In this document: piece after piece, positions 15,665 through 23,714 of the stretch | Layout: each line of letters opens with the position of its first letter | Position numbering within the stretch: the first letter of the stretch is position 1 | Made by a program: the position numbers and the translations under genes | Source: Pseudomonas furukawaii | GTDB taxonomy: Bacteria > Pseudomonadota > Gammaproteobacteria > Pseudomonadales > Pseudomonadaceae | DNA: 64,000 nt | Reading direction: 5' to 3' | Assembly (NCBI RefSeq): GCF_002355475.1 | Contig: NZ_AP014862.1 | Span: 2,666,001-2,730,000, forward strand | The notes under the pieces: model-generated | Seen by the model: only the letters and a program-made list of their open reading frames with translations | What the model was told of the DNA's origin: nothing | Database searches by the model: none

Positions 15665-17191
15665 ATGTCCCTCATCTACAAGCTAGGCCTCAGCGGAAAT
15701 CCATTTGAAAATTACACCGCAGAGACTGAACCAGACATCGGCGAATATGCGGTTCGGCCACCATATCTTGAGTCGATTTCTGCCAGAGCCCGAAAGCTTA
15801 GTTCGTTCATCCTGTTCGGAGATCGTGGCGCGGGGAAAAGCGCAACACGCCTAACTGTCTTCAAGGAAATCTGGGGAAGCAAGGACAGCGACAAACCCTT
15901 TATTGTTAATCTTACAGATTTCAGTAGCATTATTGAGATATTTAAAAAAGACAAGCTATCCGAAAAAGAAATTATCTTCCTCGCTGCATACAATACGATT
16001 GAGCAGATGCTTGCATGGCTAGCATCCCTGAATGAGAGTGATCGCTCTGCCAAACTTAGCTCCTTAACTAAGGAGCAGCGATCGCTTATCATGGCCTTAG
16101 TTCAAGGATTCTATCTGTCTAAGGAGGAGATGGACCGAGAGCACTCAACTGCCGAAACGTTTCGTCTGCTAGATAGTACATGGCAGACTAAGGCCGTTGT
16201 TTGGACAACTCAACGTGGCGAGACCATAAGCAAAATCATAGCTGAAGCAGTGGCCTTATTTAGTCGACGAGTTACTGAAGACGACAGCCTCGAGATTTCC
16301 GAGCCTGCGGAAAAACTTCTGAAGAGTTTGATTGGTGACTCTCCAAATGCACCGCGAGCAATTTTGCATAAGCTTGTGGAACTTGCTCAAATTTTTGGAT
16401 TCACCGGCGTATGCATGCTGGTTGATAAACTCGATGAAACAGCTGCAACCATGAAGTCTGCCGAGTCTACAGCCAAGCTTATCCATCCGCTTCTTTCACA
16501 CATTCAGCTTCTTGAAGTAGTAGGTTTTTCCTGGATATTTTTCATCTGGAGAAACGTAACCACTCACTTCAACGGGAAGCATGAAGTAAGGCTCGACAAA
16601 ATCCCTTCATCCAATATCGTCTGGGGTCAAATCCAGCTCCGAGAAATGCTCGATAAAAGAGTAGAGTTTTTCTCCAGTGGCGCCCTCAATTTTTCACAGC
16701 TTTTTGAACCGGAAACAGATATGGAGCAGGTTTATAACTTGCTTCTCACTCACTCGATAAACTCCCCGCGCGAGCTTATCAAAATTATTGATATCATTAT
16801 CCGCGAGCACGACATAAACGAGCCAGACACCTCACTAACGCTCAACTCCGTCAATGCCGGCATCAACAAGTACTGCATCGAAACCATTGACACTTGGCAC
16901 GCTCCAAAAATCCTACAGCAAATTTATCGGCTAGGCAAAACACCATTCATAAATCAGGACGTTCAAACCACCTTCAAAATCGGTGATCAAGGAGCCAGAG
17001 TTAAAATTAAGACATGGGAAGATGCAGGCCTAGTCAAACAAAGCGGAACTTTGCCTAGCTCCGCTGGTGGTAAACAGGTCTATCGGTACGTGATATCTGA
17101 TCCTCGTGTTATAAGAATCATTGAAAACACTCTTGATCCCTCTGTAGGCATTGAGTTTGATGAGTTCGCTGAAGAGCCTTCCGACGATTAA
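15665..17191 (+). CDS. P-loop ATPase, Sll1717-like, candidate defence gene
   Basis: A 508-residue protein with Walker A GDRGAGKS (residues 52-59), a likely Walker B VCMLVDKLDE (about 249-258) followed by a helical region, and a winged-helix-like C-terminus (about 425-480, KTPFINQDVQTTFKIGDQGA). The opening GLSGNPFENYTAE and the FGDRGAGKSATR pattern recall the Sll1717-family P-loop ATPases, a little-studied STAND/KAP-like group often found in defence islands. Base composition is clearly lower in GC than both neighbours, and the gene sits alone between inverted repeats, so transfer is likely. A ribosome site (GGAG, 15656) precedes ATG. Defence function is inference only. Confidence 0.75.
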   Translation: MSLIYKLGLSGNPFENYTAETEPDIGEYAVRPPYLESISARARKLSSFILFGDRGAGKSATRLTVFKEIWGSKDSDKPFIVNLTDFSSIIEIFKKDKLSEKEIIFLAAYNTIEQMLAWLASLNESDRSAKLSSLTKEQRSLIMALVQGFYLSKEEMDREHSTAETFRLLDSTWQTKAVVWTTQRGETISKIIAEAVALFSRRVTEDDSLEISEPAEKLLKSLIGDSPNAPRAILHKLVELAQIFGFTGVCMLVDKLDETAATMKSAESTAKLIHPLLSHIQLLEVVGFSWIFFIWRNVTTHFNGKHEVRLDKIPSSNIVWGQIQLREMLDKRVEFFSSGALNFSQLFEPETDMEQVYNLLLTHSINSPRELIKIIDIIIREHDINEPDTSLTLNSVNAGINKYCIETIDTWHAPKILQQIYRLGKTPFINQDVQTTFKIGDQGARVKIKTWEDAGLVKQSGTLPSSAGGKQVYRYVISDPRVIRIIENTLDPSVGIEFDEFAEEPSDD

Positions 17192-17239
17192 GCCTACACC
17201 GTCCAGAGCTGATCCACCCTGGTGGTGAAGCTTTGGCCC

Positions 17240-17291
17240 GCGCAGAAAATGGGACAGATTTATTTATTCGTGACTGTCCGTTTCTGGCCGG
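17240..17291 (-). repeat. right inverted repeat of the ATPase islet
   Basis: Reverse complement of this stretch (CGGCCAGAAACGGACAGTCA, then AATAAATAAATCTGTCCCAT) aligns with 15541-15592, so the ATPase gene with about 70 bp on each side is bracketed by inverted repeats. Confidence 0.55.
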
Positions 17292-17327
17292 CTTCTACCA
17301 GTAGAGGTCAGCAGAACCCCGCCACGA

Positions 17328-17368
17328 GCGGACATTAGCGTAGAAAAAGAATCTGTCCCCTTTTCCGC
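17328..17368 (+). repeat. third copy of the islet repeat
   Basis: GCGGACATTAGCGTAGAAAA followed by AGAATCTGTCCCCTTTTCCGC is a direct, partial copy of the left repeat, 37 bp beyond the right inverted copy. Confidence 0.5.
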
Positions 17369-17412
17369 AAAGGGCGAAGTCGGCACCGTCCCAATCCACG
17401 CAGCCATGCGGC

Positions 17413-18279
17413 TCAGCCCTCGCTGACCAATTGCAGGAATGCCATGAGAATCCGCCGAGAACTCTGCGCCCGGAGGCAGGCCAGGGTTTCGGTGAAATGA
17501 CTCCGGCAGTCGATGATGGGCAGGGCGCGTAGTCGAGAGTCGAATCCCAGCTCGGCTGCGGAGATCACCCCTACGCCAATACCGAATGCCACGGCCTCCA
17601 TCGCGCCCTCGCGTCCCTCTACCTCGATGGCCTTGCGGATGGTGAAGCCGGCCGCCGCCATTTCTTCCTCCAGGGTCTGGCGTGTGACCGAGCCTTGCTC
17701 ACGCAGCACCAGCGGCGTGCCGTCGAGGTCCGCGAGGCGAATGGACTTGCGTCGTGCCCAGGGGTGGTCCTTGGCGACGAAGGCGATCATGGGATCGCGG
17801 CGCAGCGGCACTGAATGCAGGCGCTCGTCGTCGATGCTGCGGCCCAGCAGTGCAAGGTCCGCGCTGTGGCTGAACAGCCGCTGCAGGACCACGTCCGTGT
17901 TGGCTGACTCGATCCTCACATCGATGCCCGGGTAGCGCGCGCAGAAACGTGCGACATAGGGCAGCACGTGAACCGGAGCGTCGACCGCGAGGACCAGGCT
18001 GCCGGTCGTGAGATCGCGATAGTCCATCAGCAGTTCGTGGGCATCGATACTGATGTCGAAGAGCCGCCGCGTCAGTCCCAGCAGCCGCTCGCCCACTTCG
18101 GTCAGCCGCACCGCGCGCTTGTCCCGGTGAAAGACCATCACGCCGTAGTACTCCTCGAGCTTGCGCACCTGGTCGGAAACCGCTGGCTGCGAGAGGCAGA
18201 GCCGCTCCGCCGCGCGGGTGAAGCTGCCGGCCTCGGCGACGGCATGGAAGGCTCGTAATTGCGAATGGGATATCTGCAT
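17413..18279 (-). CDS. LysR family regulator, possibly of aminoethylphosphonate use
   Basis: A 288-residue LysR protein with a strongly conserved helix-turn-helix (HSQLRAFHAVAEAGSFTRAA, LSQPAVSDQVRKLEEYYG) and effector domain with LVLAVDAPVHVLPYVARF and the late EAVAFGIGVGVISAAE. The N-terminal wording resembles the LysR subgroup that accompanies 2-aminoethylphosphonate catabolic genes; this is from memory of the family and not certain. It is divergent from an organophosphate-type transporter with a LysR dyad between them, so it most likely controls the transporter and FAD oxidase genes. Confidence 0.8.
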   Translation of the reverse strand: MQISHSQLRAFHAVAEAGSFTRAAERLCLSQPAVSDQVRKLEEYYGVMVFHRDKRAVRLTEVGERLLGLTRRLFDISIDAHELLMDYRDLTTGSLVLAVDAPVHVLPYVARFCARYPGIDVRIESANTDVVLQRLFSHSADLALLGRSIDDERLHSVPLRRDPMIAFVAKDHPWARRKSIRLADLDGTPLVLREQGSVTRQTLEEEMAAAGFTIRKAIEVEGREGAMEAVAFGIGVGVISAAELGFDSRLRALPIIDCRSHFTETLACLRAQSSRRILMAFLQLVSEG

Positions 18280-18294
18280 GGCGATACCGTTTGA

Positions 18295-18309
18295 ATAAGT
18301 TGAACTTAT
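18295..18309. promoter_or_regulatory. LysR-type dyad between regulator and transporter
   Basis: ATAAGTTGAACTTAT is a perfect 7+1+7 palindrome of the T-N11-A type, starting 16 bp upstream of the LysR start codon and about 175 bp from the transporter start. It would serve autorepression; the long distance to the transporter suggests further sites in 18310-18484. Confidence 0.65.
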
Positions 18310-18484
18310 GTGAGGATACGATAAATCGATTTTGTTTATTCAAGACGAATTGGTCTGATAACCCCCGCAACCTGATTCACCGCAGTCTGACCGGCGCCAG
18401 GTTTCAAACCGGCGCTGGAGTGCCTTCCAAAACAACAAACAGGCGCCTGGCAAGGGCGCCAGCACACCTGAGGTCAGAATCACC

Positions 18485-19807
18485 ATGAATGAACATGCCG
18501 CCGTGGGTACCGGAGGTTCTCTGAGCCGCTGGCGCCTGCAGATATTCGCCGTCACCTGGCTGGCTTACGCCGCCTTCTACTTCACTCGCAAGGCCTTTTC
18601 AGTTGCCAAGCTCGGCATTGCCGAAGACCCCGGCTTCATGCTCGACAAGATGGATATGGCGAATCTCGATGCCCTCTACCTGGCCGCCTACGCGGTGGGG
18701 CAGTTTGCCTTCGGCGTGCTGGCCGACCGTTTCGGACCTCGCGTCGTCGTGCTGGGCGGCATGGTCGTGTCGGCGCTGGCTGCGATGCTGATGGGGACCT
18801 TTGCCACCTTGCCGATCTTCGCGACCTGCATGCTGGTCCAGGGACTTGCGCAATCCACCGGCTGGTCGGGGCTGTGCAAGAACCTCGGCAGCTTCTTTCC
18901 CGGTGAGATGCGCGGGCGGGTGATGGGCTTCTGGAGCACCTGCTATGCCTTCGGCGGTTTGGTGGCCTCGCCCTTCGCGGGCTGGTGGGCCTATACGGTC
19001 TTTCAGAGCTGGCAGGCGGCGTTCTACTCCGGCGCGGGCGTGGTGGCCGGCGTGGCGCTGCTGTTCTTCCTTTTCCAGCGCAACCGCCCGGAAGATGTGG
19101 GCCTGCCTCCGGTAGAGGTCGAGCCGGATGACGGCGATGAGGGGCGATCCAATGCAACCCCGCTGCGCGATGTACTGCGCAATCGCACGGTGCTGGCCCT
19201 TGGAGCGGCCTACTTCCTGCTCAAGCCGGCGCGCTACGCCATTCTTTTCTGGGGACCGGTGATCGTGTATGAGCGCATGCCGTCGGTCGGCAAGGTGGGG
19301 GCGGCGGTCATTCCTACCGCCTTCGAGCTGGCGGGGCTGCTCGGGCCGATTCTCATCGGCCTGGCCTCCGACAAGCTGTTCGGTGCGCGACGCATGCCCG
19401 CCTGCGTCATCAGCCTGCTGGTGCTGACGGTGGCCCTGGCACTGTTCCTCCCGGCACTGCGGACCGGCAGCGCAATGATCGTGATGGCCCTGCTGTTCGT
19501 CATGGGCCTGACCCTGTACGGGCCGGACTCGATGATCTGTGGCGCGGCGGCCATCGATTTCGGCACCAGCCGAGCGGCGGGAACGGCGTCCGGTTTCGTC
19601 AATGGATGTGGCTCGGTTGGCGCCATCCTGGGCGGGCTGCTGCCGGGTTATCTCGATACCTACAGCGTGTTCACGGTGTTCGTGGGCTGCTCCCTGCTGT
19701 CCTGCCTGATCCTGCTGCCGTATTGGAACAGTCGCCCCGTCGTCTTCGGGCCGGGACGTTTTCCGATTCCCAATCGCCGCGTGCTGCACAAGCCGCTGCG
19801 TGCCTGA
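18485..19807 (+). CDS. MFS transporter of the organophosphate:phosphate antiporter (OPA) type
   Basis: A 440-residue, 12-span major facilitator. The N-terminal YAAFYFTRKAFSVAK matches the conserved substrate-binding stretch of GlpT/UhpT-type proteins, and DRFGPRVVVLGGMV is the loop 2-3 motif. The central loop (about 205-235) is acidic. OPA members exchange phosphorylated compounds for phosphate, so an organophosphate or organophosphonate is the likely cargo. The FAD oxidoreductase gene follows after 53 bp in the same direction. Confidence 0.82.
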   Translation: MNEHAAVGTGGSLSRWRLQIFAVTWLAYAAFYFTRKAFSVAKLGIAEDPGFMLDKMDMANLDALYLAAYAVGQFAFGVLADRFGPRVVVLGGMVVSALAAMLMGTFATLPIFATCMLVQGLAQSTGWSGLCKNLGSFFPGEMRGRVMGFWSTCYAFGGLVASPFAGWWAYTVFQSWQAAFYSGAGVVAGVALLFFLFQRNRPEDVGLPPVEVEPDDGDEGRSNATPLRDVLRNRTVLALGAAYFLLKPARYAILFWGPVIVYERMPSVGKVGAAVIPTAFELAGLLGPILIGLASDKLFGARRMPACVISLLVLTVALALFLPALRTGSAMIVMALLFVMGLTLYGPDSMICGAAAIDFGTSRAAGTASGFVNGCGSVGAILGGLLPGYLDTYSVFTVFVGCSLLSCLILLPYWNSRPVVFGPGRFPIPNRRVLHKPLRA

Positions 19808-19860
19808 TCCGTCGCCGCGCGTCACTGACCTGACCGATCCACTTCATGGAGATCACATCG

Positions 19861-21252
19861 ATGAGACCCTTCTGGCTCGACGAGGCCCTCAAGGCCCAGC
19901 CCTCGGAGCCCAGCGCGTCGCTGCAGAACGAGACCCGCGCCGATGTCTGCATCGTGGGCGGCGGCTACACCGGCTTGTGGACGGCGATCATGCTCAAGGA
20001 GCGGAACCCTGAGCTGGACGTCGTCATTATCGAAGCCGATATCTGCGGCGCGGGCGCCAGTGGCCGCAATGGCGGTTGTGCGCTGTCCTGGTCCGCCAAG
20101 TACTTCACCCTGGAACGGCTGTTCGGACGCGAAGAGGCTGTGCGCCTGGTCCGCGCTTCGGAGCAGAGCCTCTACGCCATCGGTGATTTCTGCAGAAAGT
20201 ACGGCGTCGATGCCGAGTACCGCCTCGATGGCACGCTCTACACCGCGACGAACCGGGCGCAGCAGGGCTCCACCGACAGCGTGATCGCGGCATTGGAGCG
20301 CAACGGCATCAACTCTTTCGTCCGTTGCCCCCTGCCCGAGTTGCAGCGCAGGGCGGGTTCGACCCGACACATCGAGGGCTGGTTCTCGCCGGCGGCTGCG
20401 AGCGTACAACCGGGCAAGCTGGTGCGCGGCTTGCGCCGTGTGGCACTGGAGCTGGGGGTTCGCCTGTATGAGGGCACACCGATGACCGGGCTGGAGGAGG
20501 GCAGACCTGCCGTGGTCACGACGGCGTTCGGGCGGGTAGTCGCCGATCGGGTGGTGTTGGCCATCAACGCCTGGATGGCACGGGCCTTCCCGCAGTTCGA
20601 ACGCACCGTGGCGATCGTCTCCAGCGACATGGTCATCACTGAACCACGCCCGGACCTGCTGCAGCGCATCGGCCTCACCAGTGGCGTGACGGTGCTCGAT
20701 TCGCGCATCTTCGTGCACTACTACCGCAACACCCCGGACGGCCGGATCATGCTGGGCAAAGGTGGCAACACCTTCGCCTTTGGCGGGCGCATCCTGCCGG
20801 TGTTCGACCAGCCTTCCCCTTACCAACCGCTTTTGCGCAGCACCCTGGAGGAGTTCTTCCCGGACTTCGCCGAGGTGGGCATCGCTGCGAGCTGGAACGG
20901 CCCTTCGGATCGCTCGGTCACCGGGCTGCCTTTCTTCGGCCGACTGGGGCGAAGCGACAACGTTTTCTATGGTTTCGGTTATTCGGGAAGCGGCGTCGGT
21001 CCCTGCCACATGGGTGGGCAGATCCTGTCGTCGCTGGTACTGGGACTGGACAACGCCTGGACTCGCTCGCCGCTGGTCCAGGGGCCGCTCGGCTACTTCC
21101 CGCCAGAGCCGATTCGCTATCTGGGATCGCTGATGGTGCGCAACGCCATCCGCCGCAAGGAGCGCGCCGAAGACCATGGCCGCCGCCCGCGTCGGATCGA
21201 CGTTCACTTGGCCAAGTTCGCAGCGGCTGCGGGCAAGGCGGATAAGGGCTAG
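19861..21252 (+). CDS. FAD-dependent amine/amino-acid oxidoreductase (DAO family)
   Basis: A 463-residue flavoprotein with the N-terminal dinucleotide fold (VCIVGGGYTGLWTAIMLKER, acidic EAD 20 residues later), the SGRNGGC loop and a C-terminal FAD closing motif (GFGYSGSGVGPCHMGGQI). ATG 19861 is chosen because GGAG lies nine bases upstream; ATG 19846 in frame has none. The enzyme resembles PuuB/gamma-glutamylputrescine-oxidase and the FAD enzymes that remove (N-alkyl)amines from aminophosphonates. With the OPA transporter upstream, oxidation of an imported aminophosphonate is a reasonable guess; the substrate remains unproven. Confidence 0.82.
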   Translation: MRPFWLDEALKAQPSEPSASLQNETRADVCIVGGGYTGLWTAIMLKERNPELDVVIIEADICGAGASGRNGGCALSWSAKYFTLERLFGREEAVRLVRASEQSLYAIGDFCRKYGVDAEYRLDGTLYTATNRAQQGSTDSVIAALERNGINSFVRCPLPELQRRAGSTRHIEGWFSPAAASVQPGKLVRGLRRVALELGVRLYEGTPMTGLEEGRPAVVTTAFGRVVADRVVLAINAWMARAFPQFERTVAIVSSDMVITEPRPDLLQRIGLTSGVTVLDSRIFVHYYRNTPDGRIMLGKGGNTFAFGGRILPVFDQPSPYQPLLRSTLEEFFPDFAEVGIAASWNGPSDRSVTGLPFFGRLGRSDNVFYGFGYSGSGVGPCHMGGQILSSLVLGLDNAWTRSPLVQGPLGYFPPEPIRYLGSLMVRNAIRRKERAEDHGRRPRRIDVHLAKFAAAAGKADKG

Positions 21253-21279
21253 TTAGCCGGCGAGCGGCGCCGTCGCGGC

Positions 21280-21309
21280 GGGGCGGGGCAGCGTGGGCTG
21301 TCCCGCCCC
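21280..21309. terminator. GC-rich hairpin between converging genes
   Basis: GGGGCGGGGCAG pairs with CTGTCCCGCCCC (11 of 12) around a 6-base loop, 27 bp after the FAD oxidoreductase stop and between it and the convergent BRO-N gene. There is no T-run, so it is probably a bidirectional or Rho-assisted stop. Confidence 0.5.
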
Positions 21310-21388
21310 GTCAGCGCTTATGGCCGCGCGTCAATCCTGGCTGGCAACCTTGCCAGCGTGAAGGGCAGGGTGGTCGCCCCGGCGCGGG

Positions 21389-21856
21389 TCATGACGACAG
21401 GTCTGCGGATTCCTGCATCAACACCGGCAGATCCCGCCAGGCCACCCAGACTTCCCGCTGCCACTTCACCACGTTGATCGGATGGTCATCCCAATGGAGA
21501 AAGGCCCGGCGCGGCTCGGCGCCGGGGTCGCGGTGGTAGTCGTGCAGGGTCGGCACCAGCACCTCCGCCAGCCAGCGGCCGATGGCGTCGTGCTCCACGA
21601 GGCCGAAGCGGAACAGCGCCTTGTAGGCCCCGGCATCGCTGATGGCATCCACCTCTTCGTGGAAGCTGTCGGTGTAGCGGAGCAGGACCTGGCGCTTCTC
21701 GAAGGGCTCCAGCGCCTGGAGCATCTCGCGGGCGTCATCGACGCCAATCAGCCGGGCGTAATCCCGGGCGACGAACCAGGGCTGGTTATCGGCCATCAGG
21801 CAGCGCAGGCGTTGGCCGTGGTTATAGAAAACGATGGGGGAATATGCATCTTGCAT
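21389..21856 (-). CDS. BRO-N domain protein, copy C
   Basis: A 155-residue third paralogue, near-identical to copies A and B up to about residue 145 and then ending differently (LPVLMQESADLSS for LPLxMKESQEAQP). The 86-residue partner gene of copies A and B is absent: similarity to them stops at the gene end. BRO-N domain over the first 100 residues, as in the other copies. It is followed by the hairpin at 21280-21309 in place of the cassette hairpin. The changed C-terminal end coincides with the loss of the overlapping partner, which may be compensation or just truncation. Confidence 0.75.
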   Translation of the reverse strand: MQDAYSPIVFYNHGQRLRCLMADNQPWFVARDYARLIGVDDAREMLQALEPFEKRQVLLRYTDSFHEEVDAISDAGAYKALFRFGLVEHDAIGRWLAEVLVPTLHDYHRDPGAEPRRAFLHWDDHPINVVKWQREVWVAWRDLPVLMQESADLSS

Positions 21857-22165
21857 GGTGGATCTCCTCTTGCGTTGGAAGACTCCACCACCCGCGCTGT
21901 CAATCGAGGGTGGCAGACCACGTGGGGTTGACAGACCGAGGCAAGAGGACCCGGCAGATCGCGAGGATCTCCCCACGCGATCTGCCATAAAGCGCAGCAG
22001 CTAAACGCTACATGCGAGCAAGGGCCTGCAAGAAACATTCGCCGTTTCTCGCATGCACCTTGAAGGGCGCAATCGCGCCTCTCGCATTCAGGCTGTCAAA
22101 CCCGGCCACGGGATTGACCGTGGCCGGGGCAGGATAGGGATAGCGGAGGGGGAGGGCAAGGGGAG
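21389..22165 (-). repeat. BRO-N cassette, copy C (without partner gene)
   Basis: Shares the BRO-N gene and the full hairpin leader with copies A and B, ending at the same purine-rich tract AGCGGAGGGGGAGGGCAAGG near 22165. The downstream third of the cassette (partner gene and closing hairpin) is missing. Confidence 0.75.
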
Positions 22166-22336
22166 GGTTGGCGTCGGTCGTGTGGTGCGTTTCGGGATTG
22201 GCGGAAAGCGGCCAGGAGCTGCCTCTCGCGAACGTCTGCTATCGGCCAAGGCAGAAGCCCCACTACCATGGGGTAGTGGAGCGAGTAGCGACGCCTCCCT
22301 AGTGCGCCTCGCGACTTCCAGTTCCCATTGATGGCC
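21897..22336. other. structured leader of cassette C, then gene-free flank
   Basis: The hairpin series is conserved: CTGTCAA/TTGACAG at 21897-21934, GGCAGATCGC/GCGATCTGCC (about 21953-21988), GCGAGAAA/TTTCTTGC arms, GGCGCAATCGCGCC and CCCGGCCACGG/CCGTGGCCGGG ending near 22130. 22166-22336 holds no gene or repeat I can identify. Confidence 0.5.
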
Positions 22337-23605
22337 TCAACTCCATCTCCGGAACAGGACGCTCGCATTCACCCCGCCGAAGCCAAAGCCATTGGATAGC
22401 GCGTATTCCAGAGGCATATGCCGGGCGCCGCCGCTAATCAGATTCAAGCCTTCAGCGGCGGCATCTGGCATCTCCAGATTCAGCGTGGCGGGAACGACTT
22501 GATCGCGCAGCGCAAGGATCGTGAAAATGGCCTCAATGCCTCCCGCGGCGCCCAAGAGGTGTCCCGTGGCGGATTTTGTCGAGCTAATGGCAACACGGCT
22601 GCCGTTGCCAAATACGGTTTTGATCGCGGCCAACTCACCCTTATCGCCTACTTGAGTCGAGGTGGCGTGTGCATTGAGATGTTGGACCTGGGAGGCTTCG
22701 ACACCTGCCTGTCGCAGCGCTTGCTGCATCGCCCTGCGGGCGCCATCTCCGTCCTCCGGGCCAGCCGTCATGTGATAAGCGTCGGAACTGGTGCCGTAGC
22801 CCACCAGTTCGGCAATCGGCGTGGCGCCTCGCGAAAGAGCATGCTGCAGCTCTTCGATGACCAGGAGACCTGCGCCTTCACCCATGACGAATCCGTCGCG
22901 CCCCTCATCGAAGGGGCGAGAGGCGTACTCCGGGGTATCGTTGTAGTTACTTGAAAGTGCTCGTGCAGCGGCGAATCCGGCCAGGCTGACCCGGTGGATG
23001 GTCGCCTCCGCCCCGCCACACACCGCCACGTCCACCTCGCCCGCGCGAATCATCCGTGCAGCATCACCAATCGCCTGGACCCCGGCTGCACATGCCGTGA
23101 CCGGCGTGCCCAGCGGCCCCTTGAAACCATGGGCGATGGAAACATGCCCGGCGGCCATGTTGCTTAGGAAGGACGGAATGGTGAAGGGGGACAAGCGACG
23201 CGGCCCCTTGCTGTCGGTGATCCGTACGGCCTCAGCAATCGAATGAAACCCGCCAACGCCCGAGGCGATGATGGTTGCCGTGCGTTCTTGCTCTTCAGGT
23301 GTGGTCGGAGACCAACTGGCTTGGGCCAAGGCCTCGTGGGCGGCAGCCAAGGCGAAGAGAATGAAACGGTCCATCTTCCGCTGCTCTTTAGCCGCCAGCA
23401 GTTGATCCGGATCGAATCCGACTTCCGGATCTTGGACGCGATCCGGTACCTGGCCGCCAATGGTGATTGGTAGGTCACCCACTAGTTCAGGCGGCAAGCG
23501 GCGGATGCCCGACTGGCCATCCAGAAGGCGCTTCCATATCTGTTCGACTCCGCAGCCGAGTGGGCTAACCGCGCCCATTCCGGTAATGACGATACGCTTG
23601 CTCAT
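22337..23605 (-). CDS. beta-ketoacyl-ACP synthase II-like (FabF-like) protein
   Basis: A 422-residue condensing enzyme of the FabF/KAS II type. The catalytic triad is present: Cys172 in VTACAAGVQAIG, His313 in NAHATSTQVGD and His349 in STKSATGHLLG. Start ATG 23605 has GGAG upstream and matches the family start (MSKRIVITGMGAVSPLG). It is not in a fatty-acid operon: no acyl carrier protein, reductase or dehydratase is nearby. It is divergent from an HxlR regulator with an inverted repeat between them. A regulated, auxiliary KAS for fatty-acid composition or a secondary metabolite is inferred. Confidence 0.88.
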   Translation of the reverse strand: MSKRIVITGMGAVSPLGCGVEQIWKRLLDGQSGIRRLPPELVGDLPITIGGQVPDRVQDPEVGFDPDQLLAAKEQRKMDRFILFALAAAHEALAQASWSPTTPEEQERTATIIASGVGGFHSIAEAVRITDSKGPRRLSPFTIPSFLSNMAAGHVSIAHGFKGPLGTPVTACAAGVQAIGDAARMIRAGEVDVAVCGGAEATIHRVSLAGFAAARALSSNYNDTPEYASRPFDEGRDGFVMGEGAGLLVIEELQHALSRGATPIAELVGYGTSSDAYHMTAGPEDGDGARRAMQQALRQAGVEASQVQHLNAHATSTQVGDKGELAAIKTVFGNGSRVAISSTKSATGHLLGAAGGIEAIFTILALRDQVVPATLNLEMPDAAAEGLNLISGGARHMPLEYALSNGFGFGGVNASVLFRRWS

Positions 23606-23651
23606 GCTGGTCCAACTCCTTCTGCTTCTTGATGGATAGCAGTGCATGGAC

Positions 23652-23674
23652 GTTACTATCATCATGAAAGTAAC
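23652..23674. promoter_or_regulatory. probable HxlR operator between KAS and HxlR genes
   Basis: GTTACT and AGTAAC (23652-23657 and 23669-23674) form an inverted repeat whose inner bases also include TCAT/ATGA. The site is centred midway between the divergent genes (58 and 52 bp from the edges). HxlR/MarR-type winged-helix dimers usually bind such dyads. Confidence 0.5.
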
Positions 23675-23714
23675 ATGCCTAGCGAACATTCATTAGCCCT
23701 AGAAAGGACCTGCT

